A stretch of DNA of 9,470 nucleotides from an uncultured Alphaproteobacteria bacterium (GCA_944389685.1 CALXNF010000029.1:1-9470); one strand, 5' to 3'. Positions 1 to 7,629 are shown, counted from the first letter of the stretch. The notes: generated from the letters alone by a model not told the origin. A program made the numbers and translations.

Positions 1-87
1 AAGACTGGTTTCGTCGTTTACACCACGAGCCGCAACCAGACTTTGACTTTGTACAACCGGTAAAGCGTTCTTGATTTGCTTTTTCAT
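1..87 (-). CDS. N-terminal fragment of an unrecognised protein, cut by the window edge
   Basis: Reading the minus strand from an ATG at 87-85 gives 29 codons without a stop, running off the window at position 1; the protein begins MKKQIKNALPVVQSQSL. I do not recognise it, and too little is visible for a function. It has a basic start but no obvious hydrophobic signal sequence. The case for a real gene is the promoter: TTGATA (124-119), 16-base spacer, TATACT (102-97) on the same strand. The predicted transcription start lies only 0-3 bases before the ATG. There is no Shine-Dalgarno sequence, so translation would be leaderless or nearly so. It is divergent from the yfgM-like gene. An alternative is that the true start lies further left or that the reading frame is chance; 29 open codons alone are weak evidence. 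Confidence 0.5.
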   Translation of the reverse strand, partial: MKKQIKNALPVVQSQSLVAARGVNDETSL

Positions 88-99
88 AACTTTTATAGT
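71..99 (+). promoter_or_regulatory. Sigma-70-type promoter for yfgM-bamB
   Basis: TTGATT (71-76) and TATAGT (94-99) are separated by 17 bases on the plus strand. The expected RNA start is near 106, giving a leader of about 45 bases that contains the AGGAG ribosome binding site (138-142) of the yfgM-like gene. The -35 box lies inside the first codons of the divergent partial gene. Confidence 0.45.
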
Positions 100-124
100 A
101 TACCAATAAAATAAGAATTATCAA
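97..124 (-). promoter_or_regulatory. Sigma-70-type promoter for the leftward partial gene
   Basis: On the minus strand, TTGATA (124-119) and TATACT (102-97) are separated by 16 bases. Both hexamers are close to the TTGACA/TATAAT consensus. The -10 element ends 9 bases before the ATG at 87, so the RNA would start at or just before the start codon. The -10 overlaps that of the rightward promoter, so the two cannot be open at the same time. Confidence 0.55.
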
Positions 125-151
125 GCCACCATAATACAGGAGATTTTTCAA

Positions 152-802
152 ATGGCGTCCATATTGGAAAGAAATAAAAAGCTAACTCAAACAAAAAAAA
201 CACGTGAAGAATACGCCGAAGACGCGCTATATCGCGAAGTTTGGGAAGAAGTAAACAATGAAAAAACGCAAGCTTTCATAAAGAAATACTACCGTTATAT
301 AATTGCCGGGGCGTTATCAATAATGATTGTCGCAACTGCCGCAGTAATTGGCGTGCGCACACATCGCGCCCATAAAATGGCAATCGCAGAGAACTATGAA
401 ATTGCAGTACAAAAACTAGACGCTAATCTTCTTGCATCCGTTGCTGAAAACGCCAGTGGTGCAACATCTGACTTGGCGCTATTCCAAGCATATTTATTAG
501 ATAATGATATTGAAAAACTTGAACAACTTGCTAACCACGGGGATTCCCGTGATTTTCGTGATCTTGCCAGATTACATATAGTCGGGTTACGTGGTGATGA
601 AATGCCAGCTAAAGACATTGAAAAATACTTAAGCTCACTGAACACCAAAAAGTCACCCTATTATTACACCAGTCGATTAATTATAGCACAAAAATATCTT
701 TCTGAAGGCGATCGAAAAAATGCTAACAAATGGTTAGACATAATAATAAATGACGACGAAGCACCGGCAATGGTATCAGCTAATGCTCAAGCACTAAGGT
801 AA
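152..802 (+). CDS. YfgM-like membrane-anchored TPR-type protein
   Basis: This 216-residue protein has a charged cytoplasmic N-terminus (1-45), a single transmembrane segment (about 48-68) and a helical periplasmic domain (about 75-216) of the tetratricopeptide-like YfgM type. The stretch REVWEEVNNEKTQAFIKKY just before the membrane segment resembles the 'EVxEExRxD...lwkkYG' run common in alphaproteobacterial members. In E. coli, YfgM (about 206 residues) associates with the SecYEG translocon and the periplasmic chaperone network; that role is inferred here from family and place, not shown. The start is supported by AGGAG nine bases upstream. It lies 17 bases before bamB on the same strand and close to der, matching the E. 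coli yfgM-bamB-der order. The protein ends abruptly after AQALR, slightly earlier than I would expect of the domain. Confidence 0.75.
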   Translation: MASILERNKKLTQTKKTREEYAEDALYREVWEEVNNEKTQAFIKKYYRYIIAGALSIMIVATAAVIGVRTHRAHKMAIAENYEIAVQKLDANLLASVAENASGATSDLALFQAYLLDNDIEKLEQLANHGDSRDFRDLARLHIVGLRGDEMPAKDIEKYLSSLNTKKSPYYYTSRLIIAQKYLSEGDRKNANKWLDIIINDDEAPAMVSANAQALR

Positions 803-819
803 TATGTGGTAATAAAATA

Positions 820-1548
820 ATGAATAAAATAGCAAAAATATGTTGTTGCTTACTTTTACTTTGCGGTTGCGCAGAGCACGACCCCATTTTACCGGGGGAA
901 AGAACGCCTATTTTTGATTCGCAAAAAATAAATTTATTAAATACCGACATTAACGATCTTCCAGAAAATATCGCAACAGCTACCCTTGAAGATTGCCCTT
1001 ACACCCAAGATTCTTCCAACGTAATTCGTAGTGGGGACAGGAAAATTTTCAGCGGTTTTCCAACGAACAATGCTGTTGCCAGTCAACAAACGCCTGTATG
1101 CAAAAACGGTTACGTTTACGCAGGTTTAACAACTGGCGAGGTTGTTAAAGTCGCCCCCAAAAGTAGAAAAATCATTTGGATTGCAGATGTGTTCAAATCT
1201 AGCAATATGACTGGGGGGGCTTCTATAGTAGATATAATTGCACCTCTTGTTGTAGAAAATAATTATGTTTATGCGGCGGGTTTAGGTGACGCGTTCTGCA
1301 AAATTAACGCTACTTCTGGCGAAAAAAAGTGGTGTGTAGAGATCGGTACTGCATTTCCTTTTTTACTGGTTAACAAAACCGCTTTTATTATTGGAACGGA
1401 TAATTATTTATATGCAGTAAGACTATCAGATGGTTCGGTATATTGGCGCACAAAAATAGAAAAACCAACGGATATAAAATATAAGAACAAGACTCTAATA
1501 ATCGGAAAAACAAAAATAAACCCAGTAAATGGTGAAATTATAAAATAA
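820..1548 (+). CDS. bamB: Short BamB-like outer-membrane assembly lipoprotein
   Basis: BamB is the beta-propeller lipoprotein of the BAM complex, which inserts beta-barrel proteins into the outer membrane. Residues 1-16 are a lipoprotein signal peptide with lipobox LCG before Cys17. The mature protein starts with an LPGER motif (24-28) typical of alphaproteobacterial BamB. PQQ/WD-like propeller repeats follow: about 92-125 (YVYAGLTTGEVVKV...IIWIA), 140-175 (YVYAAGLGDAFCKI...KKWCVEI) and 183-215 (AFIIGTDNYLYAV...VYWRTKI), then a partial strand to 242. Known BamB proteins have eight blades and roughly 380-450 residues, so this one has about half a propeller. It ends at a stop next to a terminator, so the gene looks complete, not broken by the window. 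The ribosome site is weak (GTGGT, 806-810). It is probably co-transcribed with the YfgM-like gene. Another PQQ-repeat lipoprotein is possible, but synteny favours BamB. Confidence 0.72.
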   Translation: MNKIAKICCCLLLLCGCAEHDPILPGERTPIFDSQKINLLNTDINDLPENIATATLEDCPYTQDSSNVIRSGDRKIFSGFPTNNAVASQQTPVCKNGYVYAGLTTGEVVKVAPKSRKIIWIADVFKSSNMTGGASIVDIIAPLVVENNYVYAAGLGDAFCKINATSGEKKWCVEIGTAFPFLLVNKTAFIIGTDNYLYAVRLSDGSVYWRTKIEKPTDIKYKNKTLIIGKTKINPVNGEIIK

Positions 1549-1576
1549 AAAAACACGTTTTAAACGTGTTTTTTTT
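1547..1576. terminator. Bidirectional intrinsic terminator between bamB and the Yip1-like gene
   Basis: AAACACGTTT (1551-1560), a single T, then AAACGTGTTT (1562-1571) form an inverted repeat. It is flanked by an A run on the left and a T run on the right, so it works as stem plus U-tract on both strands. It sits between the converging stops of bamB (1548) and the Yip1-like gene (1579). Confidence 0.8.
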
Positions 1577-1578
1577 AT

Positions 1579-2175
1579 TTACAACAAGCACGCCAGTGTA
1601 GCACTTGTATTTTTTAACATAAACCAACCTATGCGATAATCGGTTGAATAAACAGTTATTAAGAATAATGCTAATATAGCAATTACGATGATTACATTAC
1701 TCCGTTTCCCGCGCATACAATACAAGGCGATATTATAGAACAAGAATAACACATACGCATCTACTACTAAACTTATTATCCACATAGAGGTGCAATTAAA
1801 TGCCAACGCATTTAAAACCAACACAACTGGGTAAACAAAGAAAACCGACGCCAATCCCTTTATAGCAATTTCCCAATCACGTTCACCGCCCGTAATTTCA
1901 GAAACCAGCATCATTAAACCGCCAAAAACAAACAATAAAGCAACCGCCAAGACAGGAACTATTATCAAAGCAGTAAATACAGCCCCGATAGTAATCGTTG
2001 CCCCACCAAGCAAACGTAATAACAATACTAAACAGCCCCCCAATAAACCATATATGAAAGCTTTAAGCATTGCTTCTTCCATATTACCATCTGCAACTAT
2101 TTTAGTAAAATAACGCTTTGGGTTTATAATAAGGTCTTTTAAACGTTTCAACCCTTTTTTTATATTCTTCATCAT
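1579..2175 (-). CDS. Yip1-like multi-pass membrane protein
   Basis: This 198-residue protein is mostly hydrophobic, with about five membrane segments (roughly 36-56, 62-92, 105-127, 131-153 and 160-177) after a basic N-terminus. The pattern INPKRYFTKI...MEEAMLKAFIYGLLGG, followed by membrane helices with GGxxxLVSEITGG, fits the bacterial Yip1/YIPF-like family (PF04893 type), whose function is unknown. A GGGGGTG ribosome site lies just upstream of tandem ATG codons (2175-2173 and 2172-2170); spacing of 4 or 7 bases leaves the second ATG equally possible. It lies opposite in direction to its neighbours, between bamB and der, which are normally adjacent. Its -10 (TATAAA, 2215-2210) overlaps the der promoter; I see no good -35. 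The conserved family assignment is moderate, and the membrane topology is firmer. Confidence 0.6.
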   Translation of the reverse strand: MMKNIKKGLKRLKDLIINPKRYFTKIVADGNMEEAMLKAFIYGLLGGCLVLLLRLLGGATITIGAVFTALIIVPVLAVALLFVFGGLMMLVSEITGGERDWEIAIKGLASVFFVYPVVLVLNALAFNCTSMWIISLVVDAYVLFLFYNIALYCMRGKRSNVIIVIAILALFLITVYSTDYRIGWFMLKNTSATLACLL

Positions 2176-2189
2176 TTTACACCCCCAAT

Positions 2190-2217
2190 TTGATTATTTC
2201 TATTTTTGCTTTATAAT
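2190..2217 (+). promoter_or_regulatory. Promoter of der
   Basis: TTGATT (2190-2195) and TATAAT (2212-2217) are 16 bases apart. The predicted RNA start is near 2224. Any start codon upstream of that, such as the in-frame TTG at 2206, would lie outside the transcript, which helps fix the der start. Confidence 0.6.
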
Positions 2218-2241
2218 AAAAAAAAATCAATGGAAAAAGTA

Positions 2242-3579
2242 ATGTTAAAATTAACGATTGCAGGTCGCCCGAATACGGGTAAGTCAACTTTATTTAATGC
2301 ATTAACAGGGACCCGCGATGCACTTGTTCATGATCGTCCAGGGGTAACGCGTGATACAATAAGCGGTCAAATAAAAAACCGAAATTGGGTTGTGTCTGAT
2401 ACAGCGGGTTTGGAAAACGCAAAAACTGGAATAGCGGCAAATTCTACTAATATAGCATTAGATGTAATTGAAAGCTCTAATGCAGTTTTGTTCGTAGTTG
2501 ACGGTCGCGCCGGTCTGACATCAGCAGACATAGATTGGGCAAGATTGGTTCGTAAAAAAACGAAAGCCCCGATATTATTACTTGTAAATAAATCAGAATC
2601 TGGGAAAAGGCTATCCGATGTAAATGAATTCTATAAACTTGGTTTTGGAGAACCGGTTTTAATTTCAGCCGAACATAAGACAGGTTTTGATAAAATATAC
2701 GAATTTCTAGACGAAATAGCACCAGCCGCATTAAACACAGAAGAAAATAACTATGTTCCACAGAAATTAAAAATAGCAATCATGGGGCAACCTAACGTAG
2801 GAAAGTCCACATTAGTCAATAAGGTTCTTGGTGAAAAAAGACAGATTGTTATGGATGCCCCAGGTATAACACGTGATACTGTAAAAATACCGACCACCTT
2901 TTATGGCAGAAATATTATATTAATGGACACAGCAGGTCTTCGTCGCAAAGCCGGAGTTAAAGACGACGTAGAAACCTTATCGGCCATAAAATCATTAGAT
3001 GCAATAGATAAAGCCGACGTTATCATTTTAGTTATAGACGCGACAAAAAATATCGAAAACCAGGCACTTGGTATTGCCGCCCGTGTATACGATAAAGGGA
3101 AAATTTTATGCGTTGCTCTTAACAAATGGGACTTAGTGGCACCAGAATTACGAGATGAAAAACTACTTAAATTAAAGCACCAATTTACTAACTCTTTTCA
3201 TCAGATAATCAAACCATTAATATTGGCAATATCCGCCGAAACTGGGACAGGTATTCAGAATATGTTTCGCAGAATATATGAACAATGGGATATTTCAAAC
3301 ACAGACGCCCCAACAAGTTTAATAAATCGTATTGTTGAAAAATTAATAGAAGCGCGCCAACCACCTATGTCTAGACTTAAACGTCCGATGAAAATAAAAT
3401 TCGCACGCCAAACCGGTCGTCACCCCATGAAAATAACAATAAACGTTGGTGGTGCATCTGACATACCAGAATCTTATACCCGTTATTTAAGACGTGGTTT
3501 ATCAGAAGAATTACATTGGGAACACCTTCCTGTCACAATAGAATATAAAAAAGATGAAAACCCATTTGACGCCAAATGA
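2242..3579 (+). CDS. der: Ribosome assembly GTPase Der (EngA)
   Basis: Der is an essential two-GTPase-domain protein that acts in maturation of the 50S ribosomal subunit. Domain 1 shows GRPNTGKST (8-16), DxPGxTRDT (31-39), DTAG (53-56) and NKSE (116-119). Domain 2 shows GQPNVGKST (182-190), DAPGITRDT (205-213), DTAG (229-232) and NKWD (294-297). The C-terminal KH-like domain covers about 350-435. At 445 residues it is close to the usual 435-490. I chose ATG 2242 because the frame's upstream TTG (2206) and ATG (2230) lie before or almost at the predicted RNA start, whereas GGAAAA (2234-2239 region) precedes 2242, and the protein then begins MLKLTIAGRPN as in other Der proteins. It is in the bamB neighbourhood as in E. 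coli, but has its own promoter. The first G4 motif NKSE, not NKxD, is a common variation in the N-terminal domain of Der. Confidence 0.95.
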   Translation: MLKLTIAGRPNTGKSTLFNALTGTRDALVHDRPGVTRDTISGQIKNRNWVVSDTAGLENAKTGIAANSTNIALDVIESSNAVLFVVDGRAGLTSADIDWARLVRKKTKAPILLLVNKSESGKRLSDVNEFYKLGFGEPVLISAEHKTGFDKIYEFLDEIAPAALNTEENNYVPQKLKIAIMGQPNVGKSTLVNKVLGEKRQIVMDAPGITRDTVKIPTTFYGRNIILMDTAGLRRKAGVKDDVETLSAIKSLDAIDKADVIILVIDATKNIENQALGIAARVYDKGKILCVALNKWDLVAPELRDEKLLKLKHQFTNSFHQIIKPLILAISAETGTGIQNMFRRIYEQWDISNTDAPTSLINRIVEKLIEARQPPMSRLKRPMKIKFARQTGRHPMKITINVGGASDIPESYTRYLRRGLSEELHWEHLPVTIEYKKDENPFDAK

Positions 3580-3580
3580 A

Positions 3581-3605
3581 AAAACCGGTAATTACCGGTT
3601 TTTTT
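3581..3605. terminator. Bidirectional terminator between der and infB
   Basis: Positions 3581-3602 are a perfect 22-base palindrome centred on AATT, with arms AAAACCGGTAA/TTACCGGTTTT. It has a run of seven T on the plus side and six on the minus side. It starts two bases after the der stop and almost touches the infB stop (3606-3604), so it serves both converging transcripts. Confidence 0.85.
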
Positions 3606-6000
3606 ATAGTTTTGCTCGAACTTCTTCTACTTCATAGCATTCGACGCGATCGCCTTCTTTTAAATCGTTATATTTATCAAACGACATACCAAATTCAACG
3701 CCCGCACCAGAAACTTCTTTTACTTCATTTTTCTCACGGCGCAGTTCACCGATTTTTCCGTCATAAATAACGATATTATTACGCAATAAACGTACAAACG
3801 CATCTTTCTTTATCACACCTTCACTTACCCTGCAACCAGCAACGCGAATGCCCTTACCAACCGTAAACAAAGCAATCACATCCGCATAACCAATAAAGTT
3901 TTCTTTTCTTTCTGGTGCCAATTTACCTGAAAGGATTTCTTTAATTTCATCTGTAATCCTGTATACGACGCTATGGTATCTAATATCCACACCAGAAGAT
4001 CTGGCCATATCACGAACCATTGCATCAGCACGAACGTTAAATGCGATTATAATTGCCCCCGAAGCTGCTGCTAAACGAATGTCGCCTTCTGTAATTTGCC
4101 CTACACCAGAAGATAAAACTTCTACTCCAATTTTATCTGTATTAATTTCTTTTAACATGTCGTTTATGGCTTCAACACTGCCTTGAACGTCTGCGCGTAA
4201 AACGACTGGTAATATTAACTTCTTATTTTCATCTCGTTTTGCAAACAATTCTTGTAAAGAAGTCCTTTTTACAGCATTTGCTTTATCACGTGCTTTTTGT
4301 GCACGATACGCTGCAACCTCACGCGTCTGAGCTTCTGTTTCCATTACATGCAGTTCATCCCCTGCACTTGGTACAGCATTTAAACCCAAAACAACGGCAG
4401 GTTGCCCAGGCTTAACAGATTTTACTCGCTCGCCAGCGGAATTTATTAAACCGCGCACACGACCAAACGTTTCACCGACCACAAATACATCACCAATCTT
4501 TAATGTTCCCTGGCGCATTAATACAGTAGCGGTTGCCCCCAAACCCTTTTCCATTTTTGCTTCAACAACATAAGCAACCGCAGGCATATCAGGATCTGCT
4601 TTCAGTTCCATAATATCTGCCTGAAGCAAAATAGCTTCTTCAAGCTTTTCCAAGCCTATATGCTTTGTGGCAGAAATTTCAACACATTGAACGTCACCCC
4701 CCAAGTCTTCAACTTGAACTTCCTGCTGTAACAAATCTGTCTTAACGCGTTGCGGGTCAGCCTCTGGTAAATCAATCTTATTTATTGCCACAATAAAAGG
4801 AACTTTCGCCGCACGAATATGATTTATTGCTTCTATTGTTTGCGGCATTATAGAATCGTTTGCAGCCACAACCAATACAACAATATCTGCAATCTGAGCC
4901 CCACGTGCACGCATTGCAGTAAAAGTTTCATGTCCTGGTGTATCTAAGAAAGTTATCATCGCACCGGATTTAGTTTTTACCTCATAAGCAGAAACATGCT
5001 GCGTAATACCACCAGCTTCACGTGCCGCGACATTTGCATGACGGAAAGCATCTAGCAAAGACGTCTTTCCATGGTCAACATGTCCTACAACTGTTACAAC
5101 TGGTGAACGCGGCTGTAAATGTTCTGGGGCTGGTAGACGTTCCAGCTGTTCTGCATAAGGTTTAACATCTACTCGTTTTACCTTTGCCCCAAATTCATTT
5201 GCAATCAATTCCGCCGTATCTGCATCAATGGATTGATTCTGAGATACCATCATCCCCATTTCCATCAGCTTTTTGATTACATTACCCACCTTTTCTGCCA
5301 TAGCAGCAGCTAAATCCTTCACAATTATTGTATCGCCAAGCGTAACAACGTGCTCTACTTTTTGTGGTGCGGAAAAGACAGCTCTTGCTTTTTCGCGAAA
5401 ACGTTTTAGCGATGCTTCAGAACGACGCCTGTTTGCGCCACGCAAACCGATTTCATCGTCATCGTCGTCATCACCACCAATTACAATATCATGTAAAGAT
5501 ATTTTACCGGCTTTTTTAAAATCTTTTTTAGCGTTACTAAATTTAGATATTTTACCCATATCTGGGTCTTCTTCATCATGATTCTGCCTTGAACGCTGTT
5601 GTTGAGATGAAGAAAACTGCTTTTTCTGCGTAGGTATATTTTTTTCTGCAGGAACATCCTGTACTTCTTCTGCAACATTTTCACGGGCAGCTAGCTGTTC
5701 TTTTACTTGTTCATACTCGCGCGTTTCGCGTGCAATTTCGGCTTCACGCGCTGCACGCTGTGCCGCTTCTTCTGCCGCGCGTTTCTGACGTTCTTCTTCA
5801 CGCGCCTTTGCTGCTTCTAAAACCGCACGCAATTTTTCGTCTGCGGCGCTTTTAGGCGCAGCTGGCGCAGCCGGTTCTTCACGCAACTCTTTACTTCCCG
5901 GTGCAACAACACGACGACGGCGTTCTACGAATACCGAGTCACCCTTTTTACTATGCACCGCATCTATCGTTACTGATTTTCCAAGTGTTAATGTTGCCAT
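3604..6000 (-). CDS. infB: Translation initiation factor IF-2
   Basis: IF-2 is the GTPase that brings fMet-tRNA to the 30S subunit and promotes 50S joining. The 798 residues comprise an IF2-associated N-terminal segment (1-40, KKGDSVFVERRRR), a long Ala/Glu/Arg-rich helical linker (50-115), a polar stretch with a six-Asp run (177-182), and the IF2_N domain (about 218-278). The G domain (298-465) has GHVDHGKT (306-313), GITQH (331-335), DTPGH (353-357), NKID (407-410) and SAT (443-445). Domain II lies at about 470-560, domain III at about 590-690, and the C-terminal barrel at about 700-790. Length is ordinary for alphaproteobacteria, with all GTPase motifs intact. The start has GGAG eight bases upstream. 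It follows nusA by 20 bases as one operon; ylxR, usually between them, is absent, as is rbfA downstream, where the operon ends at a terminator. Confidence 0.97.
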   Translation of the reverse strand: MATLTLGKSVTIDAVHSKKGDSVFVERRRRVVAPGSKELREEPAAPAAPKSAADEKLRAVLEAAKAREEERQKRAAEEAAQRAAREAEIARETREYEQVKEQLAARENVAEEVQDVPAEKNIPTQKKQFSSSQQQRSRQNHDEEDPDMGKISKFSNAKKDFKKAGKISLHDIVIGGDDDDDDEIGLRGANRRRSEASLKRFREKARAVFSAPQKVEHVVTLGDTIIVKDLAAAMAEKVGNVIKKLMEMGMMVSQNQSIDADTAELIANEFGAKVKRVDVKPYAEQLERLPAPEHLQPRSPVVTVVGHVDHGKTSLLDAFRHANVAAREAGGITQHVSAYEVKTKSGAMITFLDTPGHETFTAMRARGAQIADIVVLVVAANDSIMPQTIEAINHIRAAKVPFIVAINKIDLPEADPQRVKTDLLQQEVQVEDLGGDVQCVEISATKHIGLEKLEEAILLQADIMELKADPDMPAVAYVVEAKMEKGLGATATVLMRQGTLKIGDVFVVGETFGRVRGLINSAGERVKSVKPGQPAVVLGLNAVPSAGDELHVMETEAQTREVAAYRAQKARDKANAVKRTSLQELFAKRDENKKLILPVVLRADVQGSVEAINDMLKEINTDKIGVEVLSSGVGQITEGDIRLAAASGAIIIAFNVRADAMVRDMARSSGVDIRYHSVVYRITDEIKEILSGKLAPERKENFIGYADVIALFTVGKGIRVAGCRVSEGVIKKDAFVRLLRNNIVIYDGKIGELRREKNEVKEVSGAGVEFGMSFDKYNDLKEGDRVECYEVEEVRAKL

Positions 6001-6020
6001 AAAACATACTCCGTTAAATA

Positions 6021-7559
6021 TTACTCTTCACCCTGCGTTATACCATACGCCAATTCTCGTGCTTTCATTATGACGCGACCTGCCAAACGCTGACTCATAG
6101 TATCTTCACCCAGAATTTCAATCAATTCATCAGAAGATAAATCTGCCAGGTCTTCCAAAGACGTTATTCCCGCTTTACCTAATTGCATTATAATAGGACG
6201 CTTAATAAAGTCAAAGTTCAATAAATCGTCTTTCATACCAAGTTTATGACCTTCTTCTTTATATTCTTCTTCTTTGCGTGTCAAATAAGCCTTCGCACGA
6301 TTTTGTAATTCAGCTGCCAATTCCGCGTTGAACCCCTCTATACTTTGCAACTCGCTTACATCAACGAATGCAATTTCTTCAATCGTTCTAAAGCCTTCAG
6401 TTATCAACAAATGAGCTAACATTTCGTCAACATCTAATGCGCTTATGAACAACTCTGTCTTTTCTTTAACTTCCTTAGCGCGACGTTCTTGCTCTTCTGC
6501 CTCACTCATAACGTCAATGTTCCAACCAGTTAATTGAGAAGCCAAACGAACGTTCTGACCACGACGACCAATCGCCAAAGATTGTTGATCTTCATTTACA
6601 ACAACTGCCGCACTACGCGTATCTTCATCTACGATAATTTTAGCAACTTTCGCAGGTTGCATCGCATTAACAATGAACACCGCTGGGTCTTCTGAGTATA
6701 AAATTACATCAATCTTTTCCCCGTGACATTCATTAATTACAGGCTGAATACGCGTTCCCTTTATACCAACCGTCATACCAACTGCATCTATTGAAGGGTC
6801 TTGCGTTTCAACCGCAATTTTTGCATGACTGCCTGGTGCACGTGCAACAGACTTTATTTTTATAATACCTTCATAAATTTCTGGTACTTCCTGAACAAAT
6901 AATTTTTCCATAAACATCGGATGTGTACGCGTTAAAAATATCTGCGGACCAGAATTAGAACGCGCAACATCCATAATCAAAGCACGTACTCTATCCCCAA
7001 CAGCTAAACGTTCACCAGGTATTAATTCTGTGCTTTTTATATACCCTTCTGCTTTACCATTTATATCAACAAAAACATTACCGAACTCAATACGTTTAAC
7101 AATACCACTAACTATATCGCCAATATTGTCTTTAAACTCTTCATATTGCCGACCTTTTTCTGCGTCACGAACGCGGGCGGTCATAATCTGTCTTGCCGTC
7201 TGAAAAGCCATGCGACCAAACTCAGGTTCTGGCAACGGGTCTTCAACAATATCACCCACAGCTGGATTTTTTGCGTATTTTTTTGCCTTTTCAACAGTTA
7301 ACATTGTATTAGCGTCATACTCGTCACCTTTAGATTCCGGTGATTCTATAACTTCAAATAAACGCTTTACATGAATGGCACCGTTTTTACGATCAATTTC
7401 AGCGGTTATATTAAATTCTTCCCCATATTTATGCTTTGCTATTTTAGCAATTGCTGCCTCTAACGACTCTATAACAATATCACGATCTATCTGTTTTTCT
7501 TGGGCCAATGAGTCAATAGCTAAAAGCAAATCCTGACGCGGCATAGAAACAAAAGACAT
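6021..7559 (-). CDS. nusA: Transcription termination/antitermination factor NusA
   Basis: NusA binds RNA polymerase and modulates pausing, intrinsic termination and rRNA antitermination. The 512 residues run as follows: N-terminal polymerase-binding domain (about 1-130, beginning MSFVSMPRQDLLLAIDSLA), S1 domain (about 145-210), KH1 with GIKG (265-268), and KH2 with GRRG (331-334) in IGRRGQNVRLASQLTGWNIDV. Two acidic helix-hairpin-helix repeats close the protein (about 370-427 and 445-503), the Gram-negative arrangement seen in E. coli. AAGGAG seven bases before the ATG supports the start. It is the first gene of a two-gene operon with infB; rimP, normally just upstream, is missing, and lptF is divergent instead. 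The long leader with a GC-rich hairpin could carry feedback control, since NusA itself affects hairpin-dependent termination; that is inference. Confidence 0.97.
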   Translation of the reverse strand: MSFVSMPRQDLLLAIDSLAQEKQIDRDIVIESLEAAIAKIAKHKYGEEFNITAEIDRKNGAIHVKRLFEVIESPESKGDEYDANTMLTVEKAKKYAKNPAVGDIVEDPLPEPEFGRMAFQTARQIMTARVRDAEKGRQYEEFKDNIGDIVSGIVKRIEFGNVFVDINGKAEGYIKSTELIPGERLAVGDRVRALIMDVARSNSGPQIFLTRTHPMFMEKLFVQEVPEIYEGIIKIKSVARAPGSHAKIAVETQDPSIDAVGMTVGIKGTRIQPVINECHGEKIDVILYSEDPAVFIVNAMQPAKVAKIIVDEDTRSAAVVVNEDQQSLAIGRRGQNVRLASQLTGWNIDVMSEAEEQERRAKEVKEKTELFISALDVDEMLAHLLITEGFRTIEEIAFVDVSELQSIEGFNAELAAELQNRAKAYLTRKEEEYKEEGHKLGMKDDLLNFDFIKRPIIMQLGKAGITSLEDLADLSSDELIEILGEDTMSQRLAGRVIMKARELAYGITQGEE

Positions 7560-7601
7560 TTACTTTCTCCTTCGTTTTGTTTTTTATGTCTCTTTTACTA
7601 A

Positions 7602-7629
7602 AAGAGCGGGGTTTTTCAACCCCGCTCTT
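7602..7629 (-). terminator. GC-rich hairpin in the nusA-infB leader, possible attenuator
   Basis: On the minus strand, AAGAGCGGGGTT (7629-7618) pairs perfectly with AACCCCGCTCTT (7613-7602) around a GAAA loop (7617-7614). T7601-T7600 follow, so the U-tract is only four bases including two in the stem. It lies about 42 bases before the nusA start and no gene precedes it on this strand, so it is either a leader attenuator or a structural element. The short U-tract makes strong termination doubtful. On the plus strand it is followed by A residues, so it is not a terminator there. Confidence 0.55.

Noticed and set aside
394..648. 84-residue minus-strand frame inside the yfgM-like gene
   Set aside because: Antisense shadow with no ribosome site and no family features.
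2206..2241. In-frame TTG (2206) and ATG (2230) starts that would lengthen Der
   Set aside because: The TTG lies between the -35 and -10 boxes of the der promoter, so it would not be in the RNA; ATG 2230 has no ribosome site and would leave almost no leader.
2477..3125. Minus-strand frames of 100 and 74 residues inside der
   Set aside because: Shadows of the Der GTPase domains, with no independent coding signal.
3576..3770. 64-residue plus-strand frame after der
   Set aside because: It begins inside the der stop region, runs through the terminator palindrome and then lies antisense to the end of infB; no family features.
5458..5476. Tandem GAT/GAC-type repeat encoding the Asp run in IF-2
   Set aside because: Short acidic runs in the IF-2 linker are common and poorly conserved; not evidence of an unstable repeat locus.
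5273..5581. 102-residue plus-strand frame antisense to infB
   Set aside because: Low-complexity Ser-rich product created by the Asp-rich and Ala-rich IF-2 linker read backwards.
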